From: Eriocheir sinensis
Lineage: Eukaryota > Arthropoda > Malacostraca > Decapoda > Varunidae
NCBI RefSeq assembly: GCF_024679095.1
Contig: NW_026110533.1
Coordinates: 39,360-103,359 of the forward strand
DNA length: 64,000 nt
Direction: 5' to 3'
In this document: positions 34,690 to 45,942 of the stretch, piece by piece
Layout of the letters: each line of letters begins with the position of its first letter
Position numbering within the stretch: position 1 is the stretch's first letter
Made by a program: the position numbers and the translations under genes
The notes under the pieces: generated by a model
What the model saw: the letters and a program-made list of their open reading frames with translations, nothing else
What the model was told of the DNA's origin: nothing
The model's database searches: none

Positions 34690-35458
34690 GGTTAAGATTC
34701 GTTTTAGTGTCGTGCCAGTATCACGTTACCTACCTTATGAAACATCACTATCTCTTCATATATCTTTTCTACAAACCTTCAACAGTCATGGAAATGCTTT
34801 CAAAATCCAATTCAAGGACTGTTTTTTATATACTTTTGAAAATAGGGGATAATGTTTCGAAAACGCATCACCTCCTCTGGTGCTGGCCTCGGCGACGTTG
34901 GTGCCGCCGCCGCCACAAAATAGCTCACACAGGGTTTTGTTAGGTTAGGTCAGGTTAGCTAAGGTTAAGTTAGGTTATATTCATGCTCCATGATAAAATT
35001 TGCGGTATTTGCATAAAAATAACAGGTTTGCTCTGGTGATGGCCGCGGTGGTGGTGCAGCTGGTGTTGCGAGAAATACTTCCTCGTAGAAATAAGTCGCG
35101 TATACGTGGAGGAGGGGCACAGCCCCCCCTGGTTAGAAGTGGGGGTTAAGGGGGGCTCAGCCCCCTGTTAGCAGGTCGTAAAGTTTGGTTGGAGTAGTTT
35201 AAATATGCTCCCCCACTCTAAACCCTCTGCGAGCTATTTTGCAGCAGCGGCACCGTCGCCGCGGCCGCCGCCATAGGAAGCGATGTGCTTTCATAAACAT
35301 TATCCCCTATTATCAAGAGTAAAAAAAATTCCTTAAATTGGATTTTGAAAGCGTTTCCATGACTGTTGAAGGTTTGTAGAAAAGATATATGAAGAGATAG
35401 TGATGTTTCATAAAGTAGATAATGAGATACTGGCATGGTACTAAAACGAATCTTTACC
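34690..35458. mobile_element. Inverted-repeat element, copy 2 of the 17.4-kb family
   Basis: Termini GGTTAAGATTCGTTTTAG and, reversed, GGTAAAGATTCGTTTTAG. The same inner blocks as 17,427-18,057 are present, plus about 140 extra bases in the left half, including a GGTTAGGTTAGGTT-like run. Flanks CAACTCAC / CAACTTAA match at six of eight positions, an aged 8-bp duplication. Confidence 0.9.
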
Positions 35459-35588
35459 CAACTTAATTATTCTCTATTTCACTTACCGCTATCGTTTACT
35501 TGTCCTGTTTCGGCTCCAATTCATGATTCCAAGGATATGTCAGAACTTTTTGTCTCCGTATGGTCCACATCTGTCCCAGAGTTTGCAG

Positions 35589-35725
35589 TGTGGTGTCATC
35601 TGCCATTCATGTATCCTAAGACATCCCATCCTGGTCTTTGCATGCGCGGAACCCGATGTTTACAAACACAAAATGTTGATATTGTTTGTCCAGGCAAGAT
35701 GGCGGCAAGACAGCTGGTTGTAGAA
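35589..35725 (+). mobile_element. Terminus of the TGTGGTGTCAT inverted-repeat family
   Basis: Starts TGTGGTGTCAT and shares CATCCTG, GCATGCGCGGAACCC, GTTTACAAACACA and GGCAAGATGGCG with the right arm at 13,650-13,743. This independent copy fixes the terminus. Its other end is not visible. Confidence 0.7.
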
Positions 35726-35854
35726 AATCATCTGTATAGCTCAACTGTGAAATCAGATTATGATTTGGACAGACTGTTTGGCTGGAATTCCATGATTCCC
35801 AAAAAATTCCAACTTCTGCTTCCCATTCGTCTGAACACTCCTGTGAACAAGATA

Positions 35855-36280
35855 CAGGTAACTCTCGATTTATGCGAGTTTGGTTTATGCGTTTTTTAAA
35901 TAATGCGTCCAAAATCCAAATAAATGTTTAATTTACACATTTTTTTCATTTATATGCGATATTTTATGGAGTGGCCACCAGATGTCTCACGCAACTGGAC
36001 TCACACGGCGCTGCAGCCACACATCTGAGCACAGTTATACACGCGAACCACTTGAACAACAATACAGTACCCACGCTACTCAACAATAGGGGTGGGCGGA
36101 TACCGGTACCAGTACCTGTACTAACGGTAGTACCAGCTATACGGTATGGTACCGGTATCAGACTGCTTGATACCGGTACCAATACTAACGAGTCGCTCAT
36201 GGTGTCCCTCATTTCTTCCTCACACAAGTGAGGCTGAGACTGAGTGTCTGAGTGGATATCTCGGTGATATGGATATTCTT

Positions 36281-36332
<52 letters not shown>

Positions 36333-36450
36333 CTGAATGAAGTGAATATTTATTTTTCGATAGAAACCTACCTCTTGTTTGATTTACATTGTTTTTGATT
36401 TACGCGACCTCTTCAAGGACACAATACTCGCGTAAATCGAGAGTTACCTG
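35855..36450. mobile_element. 596-bp pogo/Tigger-like non-autonomous element, TA target duplication
   Basis: Terminal inverted repeats of about 25 bases start CAGGTAACTCTCGATTTA on both sides. TA flanks at 35,853-35,854 and 36,451-36,452 are the Tc1/mariner target. Nested features: a hAT-like end (AGGGGTGGGCGGATACCGG at about 36,086) followed by GGTACC-rich palindromic sequence, and a (TC)n tract at 36,280-36,331. No coding. Confidence 0.88.
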
Positions 36451-36452
36451 TA

Positions 36453-37835
36453 TTGGTTCATCTAGAACATCATGTATGTACACACACGACAAGCAGAAAC
36501 TAAAGGAAGACCGCCGAAACAGATCGGCTGAGGGAACATAATCGCTCTGCAGACGCCATGATGCGTAGGCAGGAATTTTAGACTATCTTTAGCACGGAGT
36601 CGTCTGAGGGACAAAAGAGGTGCCAGTTTGTCACTTAGCATCGACAGATACATAGTTATGTGCGCCGTTCAATTTCCAGAGAGCTTCTTGCTCTCTGGCG
36701 CTGGCGTCATGCTCATTGCTTACGTCAATAAAAACTTTATGATGCCAGCGGCATCGTCATCATTAAGGGATTAATATTACTTCTAGAACAGTGTTTACCA
36801 CTGCCCAATACACATGTTTTGATTTTGAAGCCTGTAATTGTACACTAAAGTCATGTGAAAGCTGAAGATACAATATAAAAGCCTCCAAATCATTACCTAC
36901 CGAGCTCGAACTCTTACCGACTTGTTACCAGTGTTGATGAATACAGAGACACCAAGTAGCTATCTAACTAAAATACCAGACTCACAAGGCAGACAAAACT
37001 GTTTTTTCTGGGATAAGCTTTAATGTTTTCTAATCAGTTAACTTTTCCCATTGAAACTCACCAGGATCTTGAATTTAGCACCCTTCCCCCCCTCCCCAAA
37101 AGTAGTGGTAATATTTATCCCTAAAGCACCCAACTCATTCTGTTTGATACTTTTTCGGATAGATCTAGTAATCATGCTATTTATTCTTTATAAGCCTTTT
37201 TGCTGGATATTAATAGTTTCTGTAATTTTTTTTCCTTCATTTTGATTAACTGCAGCCAATCAATGGGAGTACTCTTGTGATCACTTGTTTTCCTGTTGTT
37301 GCCAATTCTCCAACTCAATTTATCCAAAAATATCTTCCAAAAATAACTTACATAGAAATGAAGATAACATGATAAATATATCATTAAATTATCCGACTCA
37401 GTAGTGCAATTAGTAGTTCAATTTTTGTTGAGTTTATTAATGTTTTGATATACATCTTGCAACACATTTCTGTACCTATCACTTACACGCTGCCTCTTAA
37501 ATGCCTGTGTGAATGATGAACTTTTACCTGTATGAAATGCCTTGGGGTTTATATGTTGTCTTCAGCTGATTTATTGGCAACTTGGTCATTTGTTAAGTAC
37601 ATATCCACTAGGATATTCAACTTGTCCTACTGGCTGATTTGAGGTCAGTCTGCACTTAACCTGTTTGTTAGAATTTTTGTGAAAAGTCTATTGGTCAGGT
37701 TAGCTTATTGGTGAAAACTGGTAAATGCTAAGCTACAGTTATCATTATGTATTAAATGAAGTTAGTGACAGAGGTTTACTTTGCAGGTTGGATGACTCTT
37801 ACAATCAATTCAGCATAAAATAGTATGAACATATC
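36453..37835. other. Upstream region of the RPP21 gene; no other gene recognised
   Basis: AT-rich sequence of single-copy appearance. A TTTACTTTGCAG followed by G at about 37,786 could be a splice acceptor about 50 bases before the RPP21 ATG, which would imply a 5' UTR intron. No promoter motif can be assigned. Confidence 0.4.
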
Positions 37836-38705
37836 ATGGACCAGAGAAAGGCACGTCAAGACCCGTACACTCCACAAAAGCCTGGAGAGACAGAGCAAAA
37901 GCAGCAGCATCAGGAACAAAACTTAGAGGCTCCATTTAATCGGGAACAGCAAGATAATCAAGTGAACTGCATATTGCCTCATATTCAGCAGCAGTCAATT
38001 TCAGAACAAACCCAAGAAATCAAAGAACTACAAATACAAGTAAACCATGAGCCAAATATACAGCAAAACCAAGATCCACAATATCAGGAGAACCAGAAAC
38101 CCCAATCACGTGCAGGTAAAAATCAGCAAACACAACAGAACCAAGAGGCACAGACACATTCAAGCCAAATACTGCAAAGCCATCAGATTTCCACGTCAGA
38201 CCACTTTACACAGCCACTCTTAGCACCAGAGCAATGCCAAGAGAAACCATCCAATCCAAACCAGAAGCAAGCCAAGAACCAGAATCCAACAGAAAAAAAA
38301 TCCCTGCAGTGGCACCAAGAACAGCAGCTCAAAAAGCGGAAGAAAAAGCTTGTTGGGGAGAACCAAGAGCGAATCAACTACCTGGTCCAGGCATCCAGAG
38401 CTATTGGCCTTAGTGCTGGGTCCTCTGCTTCTGTCCAAAGCCAGAGAGCATTGGCAGCTCAACTAGGCAGCTTAGCTGGTGCTGTGGGGCGTCGCTGTGT
38501 CCTGCGTCTAGCCCCAGCCCTCAAGCGCTGCCTGTGTAAAGGGTGTGGGACTGCCTTGGTGTATGGTGTTAATGCCAAGGTGAGGCACCGGTCACGGCGA
38601 CAGAAGCACCTGGTAGTGACCTGCCTTACTTGCCACACTATTAAGCGCTTCATCAACAACCCAAGGCATCAACTATGGTTTGAACAGGAAGAGGCAGTGG
38701 TGTGA
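37836..38705 (+). CDS. RPP21: Ribonuclease P protein subunit p21 (RPP21/Rpr2 family)
   Basis: RPP21 is a zinc-binding protein subunit of nuclear RNase P, which trims the 5' leader of precursor tRNAs. The 289-residue frame has the family domain in its C-terminal half: KKRKKK (166-171, possible nuclear signal), NQERINYLVQASR (helix), CVLRLAPALKR, a zinc ribbon with C234-x2-C237 (CKGC) and C263-x2-C266 (CLTC), then HTIKRF and HQLWFEQE. Residues 1-160 are extremely Gln/Asn-rich and have no counterpart in the roughly 150-residue human protein. The ATG at 37,836 is the first in frame, but a start nearer residue 150 cannot be excluded. No intron is needed within the frame. A GTAAGA donor at 38,742, after the stop, may mark a 3' UTR intron. 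All four zinc ligands are intact. Confidence 0.88.
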   Translation: MDQRKARQDPYTPQKPGETEQKQQHQEQNLEAPFNREQQDNQVNCILPHIQQQSISEQTQEIKELQIQVNHEPNIQQNQDPQYQENQKPQSRAGKNQQTQQNQEAQTHSSQILQSHQISTSDHFTQPLLAPEQCQEKPSNPNQKQAKNQNPTEKKSLQWHQEQQLKKRKKKLVGENQERINYLVQASRAIGLSAGSSASVQSQRALAAQLGSLAGAVGRRCVLRLAPALKRCLCKGCGTALVYGVNAKVRHRSRRQKHLVVTCLTCHTIKRFINNPRHQLWFEQEEAVV

Positions 38706-39590
38706 ACAATAAGGCAAGAACTGGACTACACTATCTTGAAGGTAAGAGAATATTACTGAAGTTATAGTCAGATTTAGTTATGAAAGATTTCTGTGCTTAA
38801 GAAAATAGAACTTCTCTGCCTCCTCTGCTGTAAGAAAAGAAAATCATATCTTTTTGTATTTTTCCTTAGCACTGAAGATTCCTTTCATCCGCTAGGTTCC
38901 TTTGACACATGTTTATCCAATGTTTATTCACAAGGAAACATACTCTTGGTAGCTTACCTACAAGAATATCGGTTTCTTCAGCCTTTTTTCATCCTTCCCA
39001 TTTTGTATTGACTATCTCGGCCTCTTGGCTTCATAATATTAAAATATCTATCTTAGCTATATGAGATTCCAGAGACAGTCAATTCAGACTATGTGTAACT
39101 GTAGGAAGTTGGGTCATTGATATATTTTAAGGATGAATCATAACCAATTAACCCTAAAGCGATGACCGTAACGATTTCGTTACGTTTGAAGTAAATGGAC
39201 GGCATGTTAAGACCGTAGACCTTATCAGCTCACCACCGGGTGCTACGGGATCCTTACGCTCTGCTGAGTGCTCCTGTCACTGGCAACGCAGTTTATAAAT
39301 GGCATTTGGCATTTTGGTTACTCTCTTTGTCAGAGAGGGGTGATGTGTCGATGTGTGCACATGTGTGCAGATTATTTCTTCCATTTCTCTCACTCATTGT
39401 AAAGTATTTTGCTTCAAATAATTTGTCGCAGTTGCCAAATCTTTGGTGAAAATAAAGGTATAAAAGCAGTAAATCATTCGCATTTCTAAAGTCGCATTTA
39501 GGTTAGCTATTCAAACATAACTTTTTAGTTGATTTCGGCCTTCACAAGTAAAAATACATGTTATGCAAAATTGGATTCCATTCAATTTCA
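38706..39590 (+). other. 3' flank of RPP21
   Basis: CTTGAAGGTAAGAG at 38,735-38,748 resembles a 5' splice site in the 3' UTR. An AATAAA-like hexamer occurs in AAAATAAAGG at about 39,448. No other gene recognised. Confidence 0.4.
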
Positions 39591-39705
39591 CAGCATACAG
39601 AACACTTTGGAGCGCAATTCCGTGAGTCAGGATGATGGCAAGGATCTCAAGCAGTCAGATGATGATTTTTATGAGGATGCACCTGATTATGGAACACAGT
39701 GGCGG
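39591..39705 (+). other. Candidate exon encoding an acidic segment
   Basis: TCAATTTCACAG at 39,579-39,590 is a good acceptor. The following frame ([20 protein letters not shown], then [12 protein letters not shown]) is acidic and coding-like. It stops being plausible at about 39,700, where a hAT-like CAGTGGCGGATCCAG terminus begins. No donor or partner exon was found. Confidence 0.25.
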
Positions 39706-39751
39706 ATCCAGCTCCAGGTGAAGGGGGCTGATATACAAGATGGGTGCCATA

Positions 39752-40022
<271 letters not shown>

Positions 40023-40149
40023 TAATAATACCAGACTTCACCATGGCTTTATTAACCTAACCTCACATCATGAACTCCTAGGCATATTGTAATAATAATA
40101 TATATTTTTCATTCATTTTTATTGAGAATTCTTACATTTTTTAACATTA

Positions 40150-42628
40150 CAGGAGGAACACACACACACCCCTGGCAGGAGCTTGGAAGCTAGCGGGAGA
40201 AGAAGACACCAAAATGATGTGGCTGAGGAAAGATCTGAATGAACAAGAGAGAGACAAGTTGAATGAACTCAGAGGTAAGGTTCGTGATTTAAATGAGAAG
40301 AGATCGGAAGAAGAAAAGGAGTTTTTTGGAGAGTAATGGGTATGAAAGTGAGGAAGTGGTTTATGGTGACGAGAGGAAGGAAAGAAAAAATCTAACAGAA
40401 AAGGAGGAAGGATGGAAAGTGTCTTATACGAATATTAATGGAATAGTGTCATCGCAGATAAAGTTTAATGACTATTTGAGAGATAGAGAACCTGATATTG
40501 TGGGGCTGACGCCTGACGGAAACCAAGTTGTGTGACCCAGTTGAGGTGGTGGGGATTGGAGAAGGTGCATACATTATATGGAAGAGAGACAGAAAGAGAA
40601 AACAGGGAAGAGGTGTGATGTTGAGGAAAGGCATTAGGGTGGAGGAGGTGATTGAGGGTGAAGGCTTGGCAGTGTAGTTGGTAAAAAGGAATGGTTTAAC
40701 AAAAGATGTGAGGCAGCTAGAAAGAGAAAGGAGGAAGCTTGGAAGGGATGGAGGAGACGAAGAAGAATCAACTCGTGGAACAATTTCAGACAAGCAAAGA
40801 ATGAATATACAAAAATTAGAAGAAGAATGGAAATATGAAAAAGATATAATAGACAAGTGCAAAGATCAACCTAAACTATTCTATAGACATGTGAACGGTA
40901 AATTAAAGAATAGAGAAACAATTGATAAACTGAAAATGGATGGAATTACGTATGGGAACCCAGCAGAGATAGCAGAAGTGATGAACAACAGCTTTCATAG
41001 TTTTCACAAAAGAAGACAATTAAATACAACCCCCGGGCCAGGAAAGAGGAAGGGTTATGCAGGAAATACAGTTAACTGTACAGGAGGTCAAGGAAAGCTT
41101 GAACAAGCTGGATGTAAGAAAAGCGACGGGGCCGGATGGAGTATCAGGATGGATCTTGAAAAAATGTAGTGAGCAACTTGCAGAAAAGCTACACTCCATA
41201 ATGAGTGCCTCCCTGAGTGAAGGAAGGGTACCACAGGATTGGAAGAGAGCAAACATAGTACCAATTTTTAAGGGAGGCAAGAGAGAGGACCCATTAAATT
41301 ACAGACCGGTATCACTCACTAGTGTGGTTGCAAAGACATGCGAGAGGCTGGTTAAAAACAGGTGGTTGGATTTTTTAGAAAGTGAGAAAATTATCTCGGA
41401 GTGTCAGCTTGGATTCAGGAGAGGGAGATCTTGTGTCACCAACTTATGTTACTACTCAAGGGTGACAGTTTTATTACAAGAGAGAGAAGGCTGGGGGGAT
41501 GGAGTGTACCTGGATTTGAAAAAGGCAACTGACAAAGTACTGGTAGCACAGAAGACTAATTTGGAAAATTAAAAATAGGGGTGGAGTGGGTGATGGACTG
41601 ATTAAGTGGCTGGAGGACTTCCTAACTAACAGGGAAATGAGGACAATAATTAGGGACAGGGTTTCCAACTGGTGCCCTGTGATGAGTGGGGTCCCACAAG
41701 GTTCGGTGCTGGCGCCAATAATGTTTGCTGTTTATATAAATGAAATGGTGGATGGAGTGACCAGCTATGTGAGTTTGTTTGCAGATGATGCAAAGCTATT
41801 GAGACGAGTGAATGATGTGAAGGAATGTAAGGCATTGCAGAGGGACCTGGATAAAATATGGAAGTGGAGTGGTACATGGCAGATGGAGTTCAACCTTGGG
41901 AAATGTAAAAAAAATAGTTTGGTAGGAGCGGTAAAAGATGTGAATATGATTATAAGATGGGAGGTGAGATAATATGCAGAGAAGTGGAAGAAAAAGATTT
42001 GGGAGTGACTGTCTCAGAGAACATGTCACTGGACAAACACATCAACAGGATAATGGGATAAACTATGAATTAACTGAGGAACATAAGGACGGCATTTGTG
42101 TATTTGGACAAGATTATGAAAATAATAGTTGCAATGATAAGGCTAAGGTTGGAGTATGCATCAGTGGTCTGGTCTCCTCACGAAAAGAAGAACATAAGAA
42201 AGCTGGAAAGAGTGCAGAGAGTGGCAATTAAGATGGTACTTGAACTTAGTGATTGGACATATGAGGGGAGACTCCATAGCATGGGGCTCACAACCCTGGA
42301 GAGAAGAAGAGAGAGAGGAGACCTGATAGCGGTGTACAGGGTGGCGAGCGGGGTGGAGAATCTGGACAGAGAGGACCTGTGTGTGTGGAACGAGAGAGAC
42401 ACAAGAGGACATAGAAAGAAGTTGAGGGCGACCACGTGCAGGTGAGATGTGAAAAAGTTTAGCTTCCCAAACAGAAGCATTGAGCAATGGAATAGATTGG
42501 AGGTGGTGGTGGTTTGTGCAAGAAACATTCATGATTTTAAGGAAAAGTTGGATAAGAGAGGATATGGAGACGGGACAGCGCGAGTGTAGCTCTTTTCCCG
42601 TATGTCACAACTAGGTAAATACACACAC
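40150..42628 (+). pseudogene. LINE family 3 copy 1: ORF1 tail, endonuclease start, reverse transcriptase, 3' end
   Basis: From about 40,185: Glu/Lys-rich ORF1 tail (LNEQERDKLNELRGKVRD), then endonuclease start VSYTNINGIVSSQIKFNDYL at about 40,420. The rest of the endonuclease is missing by internal deletion, and a linker (KEWFNKRCEAARKRK) starts at about 40,682. RT follows: [71 protein letters not shown] and the active site FADDAKLL (about 41,780). The post-RT region LRLEYASVVWSPHE and GLTTLERRRERGDLIAVYR leads to a 3' UTR ending ACTAGGTAAATACACAC, which grades into (CA)n. Several frameshifts. Confidence 0.9.
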
Positions 42629-42639
42629 ACACACACACA

Positions 42640-42854
42640 GACTGAGGAATAGTAGTAGTAGTAGTAATAATAGTAGTAGTAGTAGTAGTAGTAATAGTAA
42701 AAGTAGTAGTAGTAATAGTAATAGGAAAAGTAGTACGTAGTAGTAATAGTAATAGGAAAAGTAGTAGTAGTAATAGGAAAAGTAGTAGTAGTAATAGTAA
42801 TAGTAAAAGTAGTAGTAGAAGGAGAAGGGAAGAGAAAGAGAGAGGTAGTAGGGT

Positions 42855-42896
<42 letters not shown>
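42640..42896. repeat. (TAG)n-rich repeat and (CT)n microsatellite
   Basis: Imperfect AGT/AAT trinucleotide repeat 42,648-42,830, then CT dinucleotide 42,856-42,896. Confidence 0.93.
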
Positions 42897-42898
<2 letters not shown>

Positions 42899-43194
42899 AG
42901 CTCACAGGGTGTCCCCCCACAGGGTGTTTACAACCCCACAGACACAGAAATGGACCCCCCCACACTCACTCTCTCTCTCTCTCTCTAAAACCCTAATTCT
43001 TTCTCTCAATATTATTATATTTTCTCTTCTTTCAGAACCCAAACAGAAGAAGAAGGCTGTCTATCAAGCTGTCAATCATGTCTGGAGTCTAAGGCTCTTC
43101 ATCTCATCAGCTCTCCTCCTCATGCGGCCCCACTGCACACAACTTTCTACTCAAGCTCATCCCTTTACTGTCCAAATCTCTTACACACGAGTTA

Positions 43195-44171
43195 GGCTGG
43201 ATTCACACGAGTCACTTTTTAGTGGTCAGTGGCCGCCACAAAGTAATGGTTAAAATAGAACACACACATCTCTATGGGTGCATGCACACAGGCCACTTTT
43301 TTGTGGTCGCCACAAAACAGTGGCGAGTTGTGGCGGCCGGAGCCATTTTTCCGACCATGACTGTGGCCGGCCACAGTGGCCAGGGATAGATACTGTGTTT
43401 CAAGTGGCAGCGTGCACACGAGCCACTATCGGTGGCCACCACCCTGCCATCCGCCACTTTCCCTCTGTCTTGACACTTGAACACCTGAATTTTAACTGTC
43501 ATAATGATGTATAAGTATGGCCTTCACGCATGACTTGTGTTCAGGATATAATGGATAAGCTCATATGCTTTCAGAACTAATGTTTCATTTAGTTTCACAG
43601 TTTTGCATATTAATTGATTCTGGTATGGATTAATTACTGAATGTGGTAGTTTTATTTACACGGAAGTAGAAAAGATTTGCCGCGCTGGGCTGATATGATT
43701 TTCCACCAAATTTAGTGAAGAACCCACTCAATTGGCAATCCTGTGTTGTGAGAATTAGTGTTGAAACACTCTCATATGCGGGAGATTTGAGTGCAGGTGG
43801 AGCTCGCAGCGAGTGTTTAGCGCCACCAGCAAATACGCCTAACGCTCGCTGCGAGCTGTGACCTCCTGAAGTAATAAAAAAAAATATATTGTGTTCTTTT
43901 AGCTTTATATATAATGTGTGGAATGCTACACGCAGTAGTCTGTTGCTAAGTATATATGAGGTGAACTCATGGCAGTACTTTCTTCAGCGCTTTTTGCCAA
44001 GAGAGCACAGACAGCTGCCGCCTCTACGAGATCCATAACGCCACGTACTGACATCATTAGTGGCTGCCACCAAGTGGCTCGTGTGCATGGTGCACCTACC
44101 CACCATTTTTCGTGGCAGCCATTTTTAGTGGTGGCCACTGACCACTAAAAGTGTCTCGTGTGAACCCAGCC
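43195..44171. mobile_element. 977-bp PIF/Harbinger-like MITE with TTA target duplication
   Basis: Terminal inverted repeats of about 45 bases start GGCTGG(A/G)TTCACACGAG and share TTTAGTGGTCAGTGGCC. TTA lies on both sides (43,192-43,194 and 44,172-44,174). A 3-bp TWA duplication with GG...CC ends fits Harbinger. The paralogous LINE copy at 5,025-5,050 preserves the empty site GAGTTAACCAGCATCTTCAC. The interior contains many GTGGCNGCCAC-type palindromes and a repeat shared with 53,771-53,975. No coding. Confidence 0.93.
43687..43860. repeat. Dispersed repeat with terminal hairpin, copy 1
   Basis: GCTGGGCTGATATGATTTTC and TTGGCAATCC blocks match 53,773-53,955. It ends in a strong hairpin: AGCTCGCAGCGAG(T/C)GTT arms at 43,801-43,822 and 43,836-43,857 with a 13-base loop. 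It lies inside the Harbinger-like element. Confidence 0.8.
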
Positions 44172-45511
44172 TTAACCAGCATCTTCACTCTTTCATACCC
44201 TCCTGCCTACCACTTGAACTCATTCAAGAGGAAGGTATCAGGACACCTCTTCTCACGTAATTGACTGCTCTTTCGGCCACCTCTTCGGATTCTTTACAGG
44301 AGCAGCGGGCTTTTTTTTATTGTCGTTTCCCTTTTTTTGTGCCCTTGTGCTGTCTTCTTTGCTGTAAAAAAATAAAAATAAATAAATAAATAAAATAAAA
44401 CATGTTGAAAGAAATTTTGAGTTTAAATTGTCCATATACCCACACACACACATATACTGCAAGATTGGAAGAGAGCAAACATAGTACTGATTTTTAAGAG
44501 GTAAGAAAGAGGATCCATTAAATTACAGACCAGTGTCACTCACTAATGTGGTTGCGAAGATATGTGAGAGACTGGTTAAATACCGGAGGTCAAATTTCTT
44601 AGAAAGTGAGAAAATTATCTCGGATTGCCAGTTTGGATTCAGGAGAGGGAAATCTTGCGTCACCAACATGTGTTACTATTTAAGGGTGACAGATTTAATA
44701 CAGGAGAGAGAAGGCTGGGTAAATGGAATGTACCTGGATTTGAAAAAGGCATTTGACAAAGTATTGCATAGAAGACTAATTTGGAAAATTAAAAATAGGG
44801 GTGGAGTGGGTGATGGACTGATTACGTAGCTGGAGGACTTCCAAACTAACAGGGAAATGAGGACGATAATAAGAGACAAGGTTTCCAACTGGTACCCTGT
44901 GATGAGTGGAGTCCATGAGTTTGGTGTCAACAGCAATAATGTTTGCTGTTTATATAAATGATATGGTGGACGGAGTGTCCAGCTATGTGAGTTTGTTTGC
45001 AGATGATGCAAAACTATTGAGACAAGTGAAAAATGTGAAGGACTGTGAGGCATTGCAAAGGGACCTGGATAGAATATAGGAGTGGAGTGGTACATGGCAG
45101 ATGGAGTTCAACCTTGGGAAATGTAAAAAAATTAAGTTTGGTAGGAGTGGCAGATGTGAATATGATTATAAGATGGGAAGCAAGATAATATGCAGAGGAG
45201 TGGAGGAAAAAGATTTGGGAGTGACTGTCTCGGAGAACATGTCACCGGACAAACACATCAACAGGATAACGGGGCAAACTCTGAATTTGCTGAGGAACAT
45301 AAGGACAGCATTTGTATACAGTACCCTCCCGAGTTTCGTGCTATCCGAGTTTCACGATCCTCAAGTTTCGTGCTCAATCCTAAATTCTTACCATCCCGAC
45401 TTTCGCGCATTATCGCCCCGAGTTTCACGTTGATTTGACATGTACAGGTCACGTCTACCTACCTTCATGCGTCAGGATCCCGGTGTCACACTGGCCGTTT
45501 TCCTCCAACTG

Positions 45512-45852
45512 TTGGGGCCTATTGCACTGGTAGGCTTCTTCCCGGTGGGGCCTGATGGTCAGCCCAAGGCTTCTTCCCAGTGGGGCCTGATGGTCGGCCC
45601 AGCCCGTTCTGGCGCAGGTGAGTGTTTATGGTGGCGCCATCTTGCATTGGCTCATGCTGCCCTCCCAGAGCTCATCTTTAATCCTAGAATCTTGAGTCCG
45701 GGTTGATAGGTGGTCTTCTGGACAGCATATGGCTAGTTTTAAGCCACTCAGCGGTGGCTGAAAAATCCCAGCTTGGTGGCACCGGTCAGGGATTAAACTC
45801 GCGTCCTCCTGAACGTGGGGCCGTCTTGCTATCCGTTCAGCCACCGCCTACC
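45512..45852 (-). mobile_element. tRNA-derived SINE, nearly complete with tRNA-like head
   Basis: Reversed, it runs from GGCGGTGGCTGAACGGATAG (box A-like) through GAGTTTAATCCCTGACC (box B-like), TCAACCCGGACT, GCAAGATGGCGCC and a tandemly duplicated GACCATCAGGCCCCAC unit. The poly-A end is lost. Confidence 0.88.
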
Positions 45853-45942
45853 CTACCATGACGGGCTCGAGGCCAACCATCAGGCCCAGATGGATAGTCT
45901 ACCGGCGCCATAGGCCACATGTAAAAAAAAAAAAAAAAAAAT
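45853..45942 (+). mobile_element. tRNA-derived SINE, short 3' fragment with poly-A tail
   Basis: A plus-strand body piece (ACCATCAGGCCCAGATGG, CTACCGGCGCCATAGGCC) ends in about 18 A residues. It abuts the head of the oppositely oriented copy. Confidence 0.88.

Larger units (their letters stand above)
43078..44400 (+). mobile_element. LINE family 2 copy D, 3' fragment, interrupted by a Harbinger-like element
   Basis: The coding remnant starts with a GTCTGGAGTCTAAGGCTCTT block (the VESKALR region of copy B), has an internal deletion, and continues as THAHPFTVQ-like sequence to 43,194. After the insertion (43,195-44,171) it resumes with ACCAGCATCTTCACTCTTTC and runs to the family 3' end and a (TAAA)n-type tail at 44,365-44,400. 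Confidence 0.85.
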
